Below, piece after piece: positions 1 to 11,520 of a stretch of DNA of 64,000 nucleotides (position 1 is the first letter of the stretch; every line of letters starts with the position of its first letter). The stretch spans positions 9,126,501 to 9,190,500 of the forward strand of contig NC_091669.1 in assembly GCF_042453785.1 (NCBI RefSeq), written 5' to 3'. This stretch comes from Malus domestica. Taxonomy: Eukaryota > Streptophyta > Magnoliopsida > Rosales > Rosaceae. A program made the translations under genes and the position numbers. The notes below the pieces were generated by a model. The model was not told where the DNA came from and ran no database searches. It saw nothing but the letters and a program-made list of their open reading frames with translations.

Positions 1-1261
1 ATTGCAAAACTACAAGCAGATCAAACCTTTAAGGCACATGAAATTTTCACAGTTTTTCACTCACTCCCCTGAAGTCTGTCATTTGTACTTTGTTGTTTGT
101 AAAGTATGTGCCACATAAATAGGTCAACATTACTCTATTCTAAACTTGGAGAGGGGTGGCACTGTAGCTAAGCTACATTGCAATTGAGCCATGCATGTAA
201 ATGTAATTAGCTAGGGCCTATTTAAACGTATATGGTTTCTTTTTAAGGTTAACGGTTTTATTAGTGGAGCAAGTTCATTTTCATCAAATAGATAGTGGGT
301 TGAATGCTATAATATGTAAGTACACTTAGTTGTATTGTTGTTGAAAACAAATGTATCCTTTTCTAATATTGCTTTAATTTCATTTTGTGGACAGAAATCA
401 AAATTTTTTTTCTTGCACAAATATATGGTATTAAAAAACTTGAGTATAATTCTTTATTTACATGAAAAATTTCTCGACCTGTTATAACGCGCGAGCATGA
501 ATACTTGTGTATATTATTATTAGAAGAAAGGTTTTCCCCTATGGTTTGATCAAATCTTGCATTTCCCTACTATTTGACCAAATATTGCATTGGCACTCAG
601 ATCTATGACCCAATAAGTCGAGCATATCATAGTTGGAAAGTTAAATCAGAATGAGAAATGAAATTCATGCACCTTATATGTTTTTTACGAAAAATTAACA
701 AAAATATTTCGAAACTTTAAATCTTAACCATAAGTATTTTAATAGCTTTATTTAATGATTAGAATAAGATCAAACATTAAACAGCCCAATTAGATTGCCC
801 AACCAAAATAATTGACCGAGTTTCGATTTTGCTCTTTGACAATTTTCGTTCTACCGGTTTTCTTATTTTCAATTTTAAATTCTTCATAAGTTTCTCATAC
901 GGTAACGAAATCACGCAAAGACACATATTATGATTTTGTGTTGATGCCTTCTTTCTTCTAATACAAGACCCCACACCTTGAAATTTAATGTCTATGGAAA
1001 TCAAGCTCTTCAAAGGTGACGTTTTTCCAGTGATTTTTGCCAATTTTCGACCAAACCTGATGAAATTAGTCCTCAACCCAAGAGAGAAGATCCTGTCCTC
1101 ATAGGCTTCCTGTGAAGCAACAGAGTTATAGACTAAGAAAACACTCAAACAAACTTATAAAATAATATGTAATCTATTGGCATGTGGCACTACATCATCT
1201 ATTGATCCTATACTGTTATCACTTTCTTTTTGTGTACATGCCTCCTCAAAACTGATACTTT
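1..1261. other. AT-rich intergenic DNA, no gene seen
   Basis: The stretch is AT-rich with scattered homopolymers. One 123-codon minus-strand open frame (777-1148) is present, but it has no recognisable domain, no splice context and an ordinary composition, so I treat it as chance. No RNA gene or transposon end was recognised. Confidence 0.5.
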
Positions 1262-1515
1262 CAGATTTGGTTCTAGAAATAGTAGCGGCATTTAGTTCTG
1301 GAAATAATCGCAGTATTTAGTTCTAAAAATAGCGGTAATGTTTAGTTCTAGAAATAGTTGTAGTGGTAGTTTTCGGTTCTAAAAATAGTAGCAGTGACAA
1401 TGTTCAGTTCTAGAAATAGTTGCAGTGTTCAGTTTGAGAATAATGGCAGTACAATGTTCAGTTCGAGAAATAGTGGCACTACAATGTTCAGCTCTAAAAA
1501 TAGTTGCAATAGTTT
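1262..1515. repeat. Degenerate minisatellite, about eight copies
   Basis: A motif of the form TTCAGTTCTAGAAATAGT followed by a short variable GCAGT/ACAATG part recurs about eight times with a period of roughly 27-36 bases. Copies differ by substitutions and small indels, so the array is old. It ends just before a purine-rich stretch. No coding potential is seen. Confidence 0.7.
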
Positions 1516-1662
1516 AACGGATTTACTAGGGTAACGCCCATTAAGGGCAAGGGCAAGAAGAAAAAAATGGGAGGGTTGCATTTGCTTCCAAGCCTTGAGT
1601 TTTAATATTTAGAGTTTGATATATGTAATTTGTGTTTTTTTTATTAAATAGAGTTATTAGGG

Positions 1663-1748
1663 CGTCAGGTAGTCGACAGCCCGGATAAAGGAGGAGGGGG
1701 AGGGCGTCAGGTAGTCGACAGCCGGCACTCCATGATCACGTCGAATCC
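1663..1748 (+). mobile_element. 86-bp insertion made only of RTE-LINE 5' leader
   Basis: The segment matches the 5' untranslated leader of the full-length LINE at 55451-59520 (leader on the minus strand near 59416-59500). It includes the GCCCGGATAAAGGAGGAGG block and the CACTCCATGATCACGTCG block that lie just before that element's start codon. It stops exactly before the LINE ATG. Both flanks carry the 9-base direct repeat TTATTAGGG (1654-1662 and 1749-1757). The first 19 bases repeat a block found again 47 bases later, so the insert is itself rearranged. No LINE 3' end is present, which is unlike ordinary 5'-truncated LINE copies. Confidence 0.75.
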
Positions 1749-2119
1749 TTATTAGGGTATTTTCAGTTAAGAAATTTTTTTTAGAAAAGTCCTTTCCATT
1801 AAATCTCTTTTTTTATGCACACCTTTGTTAATTTATATTCATTAGATTGGTTTTAATTTATTCAATTGGAATGCGTTGTGTATGTAGTTGGAAAAATGAG
1901 TTGTGAAAATCATATTTTCCAATTTGAATCTCTCTGTCCCTCCCATCTTCAATGAAAGATTTTCTAAACAATGGCAAATGCTTTTCCAACAAAAAAGAGA
2001 AAAAAAAGAAGAAAAAAGGCAAATGCATGCACTTCACGTAATGACTATTGAGATTTTACACAATATGTACCGATGATGTTGGAGCTTATAACTTTTTGCT
2101 TTCTGTATAGATTGAAATA

Positions 2120-2265
2120 GGGGTGTGCTATCCACACACCCCAAATTACTTCTCACACACCCTTGTTAATTTCTGTCCGTTGATCTTTTTTAATTCATCC
2201 GATCCGACGGCCGAAAATTAAAAAGGTGTGTGAGAAGTAAAATGAGGTGTGTAGATATCACACCA
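2120..2265. mobile_element. 146-bp MITE, family A (copy 1)
   Basis: Imperfect terminal inverted repeats of about 50 bases start GGGGTGTGCTATCC and contain ACTTCTCACACACC, mirrored near the right end. The flanks carry a candidate 9-base duplication (ATTGAAATA / TTTGAAATA, one mismatch, 2111-2119 and 2266-2274). A second member with a perfect 9-base duplication is at 44360-44517. The 9-base size points to a Mutator-like mobiliser, which is inference. Confidence 0.75.
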
Positions 2266-2620
2266 TTTGAAATATTATCGATTCTAAAGTTGAGGAGCAA
2301 CGTGGCAATAGCTTAGCTACAGTCAATTATTTGCCCCTTGATTTTGCTTCATTTACACAATGGCCCATCAAATCTGTGTTGGGCTAGGGTTTGGGCTCCC
2401 CCTTTCTCTTCATGAGCTTTGTGTTGGGTTTCGGTAAGAAGCTCGGCCCTCAGTCAGGCCCTTAATGATTTAATTACATTTCTGCCCATCAAAGATTACA
2501 ATCCGATATGGGGAGGATGGTGTATTTGGAAGGGCAATTTTGTCCTCTAGGTTTTGAGCGAATTAGGGGGTAGCCGGGTAGGCTTTCATTTGTTGTCGTT
2601 CAATGAGGGTTTCGGGGAGG

Positions 2621-2624
<4 letters not shown>

Positions 2625-2653
<29 letters not shown>
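2625..2653. repeat. (GA)n microsatellite
   Basis: About 14 consecutive GA units, followed by GGGA-rich sequence. In plants such tracts are common in 5' leaders and promoters. Here it lies at the head of the possible transcription unit described for 2600-6030. Confidence 0.9.
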
Positions 2654-2659
<6 letters not shown>

Positions 2660-5487
2660 AGGAAGGGAACAGAGACGGAGGTAGATGGCGATGGAAAGAG
2701 AGCGAGGGGGAGGGGTAGGGGTGATGGATTTCACAAGTGGGAGAGTGGGGATGGTCAGAGAAAACCATAGGGGTCGTCCGGATCTCGCGCTGCATGCTTG
2801 GATTTCCAAAGATAAGTTCGTTTTTTTTTTAATTCGATTCTTTACCATTAGCTTAGATTGTCATCATTTCTGCCTTTTTGTTGTGAATTATTTTCGAATT
2901 TTTTAGTACGTTAGGTCAGGTTTTGGGGGATTCCTCTCTCTGTTATGTCTGTTTGTTCTTTGTTCTAAGGTCAGTTGCTTTTTTTTTTTTTTTTGTGGGT
3001 TTTCAGTTTGTTAATCTGTGATTCTGTGTTTAGATTTTTCTTTCGTATATGATTAAATCGGTATTGGGTTTTGGTTGTTGAATTTTTTTTTTTGGGGAGA
3101 ATTTGTGTTTGGTTGTCGGATTTAATTTGGTTTTTGCTTTCAGGAAAAACTGGGGTTCGAATTTTGGGGTTTTTGATGTGGGTTTGGTTTCTTTTTCGTG
3201 GAATTTGTTGTATTTGTACCCTTTGGGTTTAGGTTTCATCAGATGGCGTTTGTAGTGTTTATATTGAACTGTTGACTCTTTTATTCTTTGTAGGTGAAAT
3301 TGAAGGTCAGTAATCTCTTAAATTGATGAGGGGGCTACAATTCGTGCAAGGAAAAAGCCAGAGATATGCTACTATTTTGGAAGAGAACAGATAAAGAGAT
3401 GGTATCCTTCCCTTCTCCTCTGGAAATGCATTGAGTACAAGAAGTGTGTGCTTGAAAATATAAAGATGCATGTCTTTTTATTTAAACTTAGTCCTCTCTA
3501 ATGATGTGCAGGAGGCCTCAAATTCATATCTTGAAATATTCATGTCTAAAGTTCTGTAGATCTTCTGTTTTGGGTTTTTTTTTCCCCTATTTTAGGCCAA
3601 ATAAAAAAATTAGTATGAAGTCTGGATAGTCATTTAGAATTTGGTGATATTGAGAGTTGATGAAGTAGGTGTTGAAGGAGGAGGGGATGGAGAAGGTGAA
3701 GGTACTGATGGAGTATGAAATTGGTGAATTTAAGTCTGAAGGCACTATCACCTTGATAATTTGCACCACTGATATGTAATAATTTTCATCAGAAGCAATA
3801 TGTCGAACTACTGCTGCATTGTCAGAATGAGCAGTTGAAACAATCGAGTTTATTTAATTATGATTTTCCTTATTAATTTGACCATGAAAATTGTCAATTA
3901 TTTTCTAAATATTATATGCTTTAAGTCATAAATTGAGCAGTTTGTGTTACCCCTGTTGTCATTTTCATGCTCATTATTTAATTGCGGACATTACACTAAA
4001 CGTGTTCAATCTGTTTCATAATTTCTGATAAGTTCATGCCCATTGAACGCATCAACTTATTATACATATATATATATATGTATATGTATATGATATATGT
4101 GACTGCTTTAATCAAGACTTATTGAATGAAGACAGCAGCAAGGAAATTTGAGCCTTGGCCTGTAGAGATACAATTTTGCAAGGAAGCTAAGCTAGGTACC
4201 TTCTAAACTTATTGGATGTGAAGATTTGTATGATCAAATTTGTGATTAATGTAATTGGATTCTATTAAAGTTTTCATGATTTTATAGAATTTTTGGTTTA
4301 AATTTGTGGGTTTTTTCATTTAAATTGTAGGGTTTGGAGAATTCTTAGTCAAATTTATGGGTTCTTTTGATGCGAATTTATGTGAGATTAATCAACTGCA
4401 ATGTCAGATATGATAATAGGTGGGCATGTTCATATGTTTTCCAATGTTGTTATTTACTCTCCTATCCAACTCTGAATGTTGAATTAGTCAACTATTAATG
4501 TCAGATTAATCAAAAGTTGGGCATCAGTTCATATGTTTTTCAATGTTTTATAAAAACGACGCAATTTTCACTTGGTTTTGAGTATGTGGTTTTTTAAGTA
4601 GAATAGTGGGAGATTCATTTGTAAAAATTCCTCAATGATCATCTTAAAGCGCTCTAATACATGCATAATCTGAATGAATATGTAAAGACTACTTGAGAAA
4701 CTAACCGTATACAAAATATGAATGATTTTATTTGTTTCTGTCTTTTTATGGGTTTGTCTACTATGGCTATTATGAGTTTCTGGTTTTCTTCATGTTTCAG
4801 GCAGTTGCTTCTTTAGGGACTTATGACATAGCATTAGAGATGGGAAAGAAGGTGATATGTCAAAGGTAATTTTCGTTATCCGTTCAATTTTGATGGTGGT
4901 CCTTATCTTAGTTGTGTTTATTTTCTATGTTGTATATATCCATGTACATATGCGTATGTGTGTGTGTAGCTCGATCATCTAACAAAAAACATGCTAAACT
5001 ATATAGAAAATGAAAATGCTAGGTATTAGTGTGTAAAGGTGTTGCCTTTTTATTATTTTGTAGTACACTACTTTTATTGTGCTAGGCACTATTCTCTATC
5101 ATTCAGAAGTAATTTGCACACAACAATTTAGAACGTTTTATGTGTAAATTTCCGAAATCATGGCACTATTGATGGTTGCTCTCTAAGCTGCCAAATTAGG
5201 TAAAAAAAAAAAAAATCTGAGCTGTGAATTTTTTGCTTGGTGTACTTGATGACATTACTAGGTTCATAGTGTATTGAACCTACAATGGTTGGTAGGCATT
5301 GCGGTGTACCATGTGCAGATGATTAGGGAGGGTGCAATACCAAGTGAAGAATTACACCTTGAGAAGGTAGACTTTCCTTCATTTAGATTTTGACCTCTAT
5401 GTCTGGAGAATAAGGTTTGTGATTTTGGTATGCATATGTGGTTCTTGGTTTTAAGAACAAAAATTACTTTTGTTTTGAAATTGCAAT

Positions 5488-5735
5488 TTGATTCATTCAA
5501 AAGTAGGAAAAAATGGGATCTTTGCAGTGAATTTGTCCTGTTTTGGTTCAGTGGTTTGGGCAATATGGACAAAAGTTACATTGGTTTTCAAATGGCATGC
5601 TTGATTCATTCAAAAGTAGAAAAAATTGGGATTTTTGCAGTGAATTTGTTCTGTTTTGGTTCAATGGTTTAGGCAAAAAACAAAGCTGCCTATTTGGTTC
5701 AATAGTTTGGGCAAAAAACAACACTGCCCTATTAA
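5488..5735 (+). repeat. Tandem duplication, about 112-bp period
   Basis: The block beginning GATTCATTCAAAAGTAG and ending near TTTGGGCAA (about 5489-5564) recurs at about 5602-5676. A third partial repeat of its tail (TTTGGTTCAATAGTTTGGGC) lies at about 5693-5715. Divergence between units is roughly one base in ten. It overlaps the possible unit at 2600-6030 and explains the similar open frames there. Confidence 0.7.
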
Positions 5736-7383
5736 AGTGCCATGCTTGAATGATCCACTGTGTGTGTGTGTTCTGTGTTTTGTGTTTTATTTGGCTTCTG
5801 CTTTAATTAGATTTCAATCTTTAGCTAAATAAAACAGAACATGAATAGATTGTTAATGGATTTACTATGCTTGGGAATTTCAGGAATTTGGATCGTTGGA
5901 GGGAGAAGTTGGTCCCTTGGCATTTTGAGGTGTATAGTTATATGCCCTTGGCATTTTAATGCAATTGAAAATGCATTACGGAATCAGAACGCGCTGTTGC
6001 GCGTGGGCAATTTTCTAGTTATAACCTAAATAAGCCCTTTTCTCAAATTCAAAACCAAATATAAGTTTCAGAAGTTATATTTTGGAGCACCAATGTAACA
6101 CGAAATATAAAATTTTCCTTCTACAATGCAAGGTTTGAACTTTGAACTTAAAATTCAAATTTGAGTATGTGTAAATTGGAGGAAAAATGTGAAAACTCAA
6201 TCATTTTTTTTGATCCACATGTGCGAATATGTATTTTAAGGTTAATATGTTCTGTAGGATTAGGAAAGTCAAGAAGAATAAACTAAACATTTCTTTGCCC
6301 AAACACATAGTGATAAGAACTTGGAAACAATGTGATCCAAACAAACCAGCGTAGAAAAGGTAAGCCGAGAAAGACTTGAAAAACAGACAATTAATTTACA
6401 GCCATGGTTGTAAAATCAGTGCAATATATGACACATATACTTGGCCAACTGCTCTCTTAGCCAGAAGTGAACCATTTGCGGAATCTGTGGTCTGATATAG
6501 GCTGGGAAACTTTGCAACAAATGCTTGTAGGTCTTCTCTATGGCATTATGAAATTCTCAATTTTCATCTTATCGCTATGTCATCAATCCTCAATTGTTGC
6601 GTCGTCGAAATTTATTGTTTGATCAATTTAATAATTTGAAAATGACATTTGACAATTCGGTTGGAGAAGTATAAAATTTGACATAAGGCTTCAAATTGTC
6701 ACTTCAACCATGAATTGTAATTTAACATTTCCTTTGAAGATGGTCTAATGGTCCATTTTTTTTTTTCAAGTCCAACAATAAAAAAAATCCAACAATTGAA
6801 ATTTAAATCTAATGATCATAATAAAATAACAAATTTAAAATAGATCCACTTTAAAAAATTATTCCAATCCCATCACCCGGACAAGGCGTATAGTTTTAGC
6901 TTATATGAACTATCATTTATGTTTTTAATTACTATTCAAGTTTTCAATTTATCTTATGAACTATCATTTATATTGAAGTTTAGTTGATTGAATGGTTGGT
7001 TGGCGTGATACGTTTGGTTTTAAAAAAAAAAAATCAAAATATAATTTTTTTAGGTTAAAACATCTGTAAAATTAAATTATGATAACATAAAAAGTTATTG
7101 AAAATGTTCACAAAGCTAAATTTTATCTCTTAGTGAACCTGAATATTTGAGTTTGGGTCTAAAAGTTTGAGTTGGCCTTATCATGGACTTACACGTAAAA
7201 AGCCTAATAAATTTTGACCTAGAAACAAATGGATATTGAAAATGTAATGCCAACTACTTTATTGATAACATTGAATTTTTTTTAGTACATTGATAACACT
7301 GAATTTGATCAAGTAGAAATACAATACAAAGCAAACTTAGAACCTCACTATTGTACGTAACAACATATACTGAAGCACCAGAA

Positions 7384-7392
7384 ATCTTCGAC

Positions 7393-7422
<30 letters not shown>
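7384..7422 (+). mobile_element. Poly(A)-only micro-insertion with 12-bp target duplication
   Basis: A 28-A run preceded by ATCTTCGAC and followed by TG sits between two copies of GAAGCACCAGAA (7372-7383 and 7423-7434). The matching site in the right arm (about 33183-33196) has one such copy and no A-run. This is the footprint expected of a drastically truncated poly(A)-tailed retro-insertion. It lies about 80 bases past the RLP stop codon. Confidence 0.7.
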
Positions 7423-7423
<1 letters not shown>

Positions 7424-7503
7424 AAGCACCAGAAGAAATCATATAAAAACAAGACATTGGCCTTCAAGGCCCAAACACTTTTTTAACCGCTAGATGCATC
7501 AAG

Positions 7504-10464
7504 CTAGGTTCTGCGTCCCCTCCTCGCCCTTGTGGTTGTTGGCTTCCTCCTGCTGAATTTCTCCGCAAACCATTCATGCTTCTTGTCTGCCAACGTGTTT
7601 CCAGCAACCACTCCCACTATTAGTCCGCTAACAACTCCCGGCAAGACTACATACCAGTCAAACTCAAATGGAAATCCAGCCTCTTCATCTTCTTCAAAGC
7701 TTGATGGTGGCGCCAGCCTCGAGCTCTCATAACCCTCACATTTCTTGGACAAAGGCTTTCCACACAAACCTGAGTTTCCTTGGTATGAATCTTCTAGAAA
7801 TGTACCGAATTGTTGGCCAAGTGGTATAGGTCCCCAAAGATGGTTATGCGACACATTGAAGTACTCAAGGAAAGTGAGTTGTGCCAAGCTACTGGGGATC
7901 CTTCCGGAGAGCTTGTTTTGAGAGAGATCCAACGATTCAAGAGCTGTCAAGTTCCCTAAAGATGAGGGGATGTGACCAGAGAAAGCGTTGTTGGAGAGGT
8001 TTAGCAACTGAAGTTCTCTTAGACTCCCAATGATACTTGCTGGAATCTCTCCTTCAAATCTATTACTTGAGAAATCTATGAGTCTCAAATCATAAGGGGT
8101 CCGATAATATGTCAACTTAACACCTTTTACAGGAATTATCATATCGTATGAAAATTGATAGTAATTTCCATATTTATTTGTGCTGACGTTCGATGAGACT
8201 TCAAAGTACCGACTTCCATCGTTTACGACAACATATTTCATGAAATTCCAGTTCTCTATGTACTTAGAAGGGAACATACCTGAAAACAGATTGTTGGATA
8301 AATCAATGATGCACAAGTTTGGGAACTCATGATTAGTTTGAGGCTTCCCAATTATCCCATGAAATGCATTCGACCCCAAAATGAGACCCCTCAATACTGG
8401 AAGTACCCCTAACCAAGAAGGGAAGATGTCACTGATCTGATTGTTGCCAATGTCGAGAAACTCTAACCGAGTGCAATCGGCCATTGATCTTGGTAGCTTC
8501 CCCTGTAACCGATTGTAACCCAACAAAACCAATTTCAAACTATTTTTGTTAGCACAAAATGGAGGAATATTGCCATGGAAAGAATTATAAGTCAAGGCCA
8601 GCATTTCCAAGCTACTGGACTTCCCCAAACACCGTGGAAGCATGCCACTCAGGCTGTTGTTGCCCAAATTAAGAACTTGAAGATAATTCAAGTTGCAGAA
8701 CAATGGTGAAACTTCTCCACTATAATTATTGTTGCCGACACTGTAAGATATGATAGATTGTGGTGGAATTGGCAATGACCCTTGTAACCGATTAGTGTCA
8801 AGACTAAAAAGCTGCAGATTTTTCCATGGAAGAGTGACTGGATTTTCTTCAAGGCCTGTTAATAAGTTATAATCGAGGTTGAGATTGACCAAGGTTTCTC
8901 TAGTTGCATTCCAGAGCCATTTTGGTATTTGGCCATGAATATTGTTATCATAAAGGTCTAGGGCTCCCAATTCGTATTGATTTTTCAAAAATTCTGGAAA
9001 CTCTGTCAAGTTGCATTCAGCCAACTTTAGAACTTCGAACTTTGGAAGAGTAGCACTCGAACTAGATTTGACACGCACGGATAACTTGTTGTCAGATAAA
9101 CCAAGTTTCTTCAACTTTTTGAGGTTGGAAAACTCATCAAACTCAACTAATCCACTTAAATTATTAGAGGAAAGGCCAAGAAATTCAAGATTTCTGAGGT
9201 GGAAAAGCGATTTAGGAATTACTCCCTGCAAATCGTTGAAGGTGAGCCGCAGAAAAGTTAATTGGGTCAACTCTAATGCGAACCAAGATGGGATTTCACC
9301 AGTTATTGAATTGTCAAACAAGTCTAGAAACGCAAGTTGGGTCAGGTTAGCCACAAAACATGGGAAATTCCCCTGTAAGTTAATATCCGAAAGATCCAAG
9401 TAGTTGAGCTTGGTTAATTTTCCAAAACAAGACAAGGAATCAGGAACTAAGAATTGGCCTGCAGAAACGTCATGAAATGAAGCCATCTCAAGGAAACTGA
9501 GCTGGGTAAGGTTTCCAAATGAAGATGGAACATGGGAATCAAAACCACAATATGAGATATCAAAGTAATTTAAGGAATGAAGGTTTCCGATAGAACTAGG
9601 AAGTTCACCAGAGAAATTTGTCCATGAAACATCCAATGTTTTGAAGGAATTGGTCCTGTTAAAAGTAGGAAAATAACCATTTAGGTTTGTATTTGAGTAT
9701 AATATAAGCTCTTCTAGGTTTGGTAGGTGGAAAATGCCAACTGGGAATTCCCCATTCAACCCACAGTAGCTTAGATTGAGAGATGTGAGAGAAGATGCAT
9801 TGACCAAGATATCAGGCACAGTAGAGTATATGCCTACATCATTAAGATGAAGTTGTTTTATGCTGGTCAAGTTTTGGATTAGGATTCTCATGTTGGACTT
9901 CCTAAGCTCCAAACCATTATTTTGATACAGATCAAGGGTAGACAGTTTGGATAGCTTTGAAATTTCAAATGGAATTTGACCAGAAAATGCAGACAGTGAA
10001 AGGTTGAGATATGATATACTCGAAAGGTCATGGCCCAATCTCGATGGTACTTCAGAGTAATTGAAGTTGTTATCTGAGAGGTCAAGCATCTGCAAGTGAA
10101 CAAGTCGGAAAAGGGTGCTGTTGGAATTGATAGAACCATAGAGACAACTGCTCTTGAGGTCAAGGCCAATGACACGGCCAGACTCCGCATGACACTTAAC
10201 ACCATCCCACAAACAACAATTACTCTGATTCTGATCTCCTTCTTGAGCCCAAGATGCAACCTTCGGATAAGCAAAAGGAGATGAAGAAGCTGACTTGTCT
10301 ATCGTAAAGCTTTCCTTGAATTGTAACAAGAATGATTGCTCGTCAACATGGCAAAGTGTCTGTGTCTGAGTCTGCACAAATGAAAAATAGTGAGTAGCAT
10401 TGAGTAATAGCAAAAGAAGACAATGCAAACAGGTAAACTTGGACAACCAAGATTCCATTTTCAT
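7504..10464 (-). CDS. Receptor-like protein (LRR-RLP, Cf-9 type), intact
   Basis: A single-exon gene of 986 codons. Such proteins sit in the plasma membrane, bind apoplastic ligands through leucine-rich repeats and signal through partner kinases (SOBIR1/BAK1 in known cases), usually in immunity. Visible parts in order: a signal peptide (about residues 1-32), an N-terminal cap with the paired-cysteine NQSNCCLWDGVKCH motif (about 80-93), some two dozen LRRs of LxxLxLSxNxLSGxIP type, a non-LRR island near residues 735-780, the last LRRs ending NVSHNHLWGPIP, the cap GNSGLCGKPLSKKCE, an acidic stretch (SFEEDEEAGF), one transmembrane helix (about 935-960) and a short basic tail. It has no kinase domain, as expected for an RLP. 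The ATG at 10464 precedes a good signal peptide. A paralogue split by a LINE lies at 33257-43563. Ligand and function are unknown. Confidence 0.93.
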   Translation of the reverse strand: MKMESWLSKFTCLHCLLLLLLNATHYFSFVQTQTQTLCHVDEQSFLLQFKESFTIDKSASSSPFAYPKVASWAQEGDQNQSNCCLWDGVKCHAESGRVIGLDLKSSCLYGSINSNSTLFRLVHLQMLDLSDNNFNYSEVPSRLGHDLSSISYLNLSLSAFSGQIPFEISKLSKLSTLDLYQNNGLELRKSNMRILIQNLTSIKQLHLNDVGIYSTVPDILVNASSLTSLNLSYCGLNGEFPVGIFHLPNLEELILYSNTNLNGYFPTFNRTNSFKTLDVSWTNFSGELPSSIGNLHSLNYFDISYCGFDSHVPSSFGNLTQLSFLEMASFHDVSAGQFLVPDSLSCFGKLTKLNYLDLSDINLQGNFPCFVANLTQLAFLDLFDNSITGEIPSWFALELTQLTFLRLTFNDLQGVIPKSLFHLRNLEFLGLSSNNLSGLVEFDEFSNLKKLKKLGLSDNKLSVRVKSSSSATLPKFEVLKLAECNLTEFPEFLKNQYELGALDLYDNNIHGQIPKWLWNATRETLVNLNLDYNLLTGLEENPVTLPWKNLQLFSLDTNRLQGSLPIPPQSIISYSVGNNNYSGEVSPLFCNLNYLQVLNLGNNSLSGMLPRCLGKSSSLEMLALTYNSFHGNIPPFCANKNSLKLVLLGYNRLQGKLPRSMADCTRLEFLDIGNNQISDIFPSWLGVLPVLRGLILGSNAFHGIIGKPQTNHEFPNLCIIDLSNNLFSGMFPSKYIENWNFMKYVVVNDGSRYFEVSSNVSTNKYGNYYQFSYDMIIPVKGVKLTYYRTPYDLRLIDFSSNRFEGEIPASIIGSLRELQLLNLSNNAFSGHIPSSLGNLTALESLDLSQNKLSGRIPSSLAQLTFLEYFNVSHNHLWGPIPLGQQFGTFLEDSYQGNSGLCGKPLSKKCEGYESSRLAPPSSFEEDEEAGFPFEFDWYVVLPGVVSGLIVGVVAGNTLADKKHEWFAEKFSRRKPTTTRARRGRRT

Positions 10465-10693
10465 GGCAGTGTGTTTTTCTGGTTATAGGAAATATTGTTT
10501 TATGGCTCTCGAATAATTAAGAGTGGAGAAGTTAACTCCTTTTATAGACACAACCCATGCAAAGCATAAATAAATAAAAAAGCATGAGTCAATTGACGAG
10601 TGGGTGGTGAATTGATGTCTCGATCAATTGAAGACTTGGAAGTCATGAATTCTTTTTCAAGATTCTTGGAAATATTTTGACTCAGAGTAAGTA

Positions 10694-10900
10694 CTGGTTT
10701 GGTAGTGAGGTACTTTTATAAAAAAAGTGGGTATAAAAAAAAGCTGAGCTCAAAAAGGTGTTTGGTAAACACTTAAAAACAACTTATTTTCACAGTTTTG
10801 GGTGAAAAAAAAGCTGAAAACGTGAAGCAGCAAAAATGAGCTTATTCTCATAGCACATCAATTTTTTTTATTTTTTAAAGCACAACAATACCAAACCAGC
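10694..10900. mobile_element. Probable MITE of about 207 bp, 230 bp upstream of the RLP
   Basis: The ends form an inverted repeat: CTGGTTTGGTAGTG on the left and AATACCAAACCAG on the right. The interior is AT-rich with short internal complementarity and no open frame. I could not define a clear target-site duplication, so the class is open. It is absent from the corresponding promoter of the right-arm RLP (43600-43760). It lies in the 5' flank of the intact RLP and could affect its promoter. Confidence 0.55.
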
Positions 10901-11520
10901 CTTGAGTCGTTTGGATGTAACAACTCTAGCTAGCCTAGCCAATATAGGAAAGTTTTGAGAATGGGAGAATTAGTGCCACGCTAGAACATGTAACTCTTGA
11001 AGGTAGAATATATATTACTCATTAAAGAAACTTATCCATTTCAATCAATCCACCCAAAAAATGGGAGAATTAGTGCCACGCCCTGATCTTGAGAATCCTC
11101 TAGAAACATGCTAACATTTGGAACATCAAAACATGATGGGAAAATCAATAAACAAGGCACCACAAAGTCACATTAGATAATAGTCAAGGGCGTATAATTT
11201 GGTTGAAGCTTCGTCCAACTTGTGTCTCAATTGTTCATGAATGTAACTATAACAAACACCGTCAAACACTTTGTGGTAATAGTCAAAGGCGTATAATTTG
11301 GTTCAAGACTATAAGCCTTAATCAATTAGTAGCAAAAATATGGTTTCACACTAATCTCATGACGAGAATGTTTGCGGTGACAGTGAAAGAGTGTAATTTG
11401 GTTCAAGACTTTAAGCCTTAAAAGTGGATCCATGCATAAGACTAGAAGGGAGATGGAAGAGGCGGGGGAAAGGAGGTAGTAGGGACCCGCCGACTGGTGA
11501 GAGCTTCGACTACTGTTTTA

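Larger units (their letters stand above)
2600..6030 (+). other. Possible degraded or non-coding spliced unit, not recognised
   Basis: Several short blocks look exon-like, with plausible AG/GT borders: about 3320-3400 (an open stretch reading ATIRARKKPEICYYFGRE), about 4129-4196 (KFEPWPVEIQFCKEAK), 4801-4866 (AVASLGTYDIALEMGKK), about 5300-5366 and about 5882-5936. They follow a GC-richer, GA-rich putative 5' region at 2620-2800. I could not link them into one continuous reading frame or assign a family. It may be a decayed gene, a non-coding transcript or chance. Confidence 0.25.
6384..11520. repeat. Segmental duplication, left arm
   Basis: Blocks here recur in the same order and orientation in the right arm (24729-45725): 6384-6545 matches 24729-24890, 6760-7000 matches about 29880-30130, 7146-7190 matches about 30375-30620, 7233-10464 matches the split RLP and its 3' flank (33075-43563), and 11196-11520 matches 45402-45725. 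The left arm lacks the Copia, SINE, MITE pair and LINE insertions found on the right, so it serves as an empty-site control. Confidence 0.85.

Noticed and set aside
9011-10284. Open frames on the plus strand and in other minus frames across the RLP gene
   Set aside because: They are shadows of the repetitive LRR coding sequence and recur at the same places in the paralogue.
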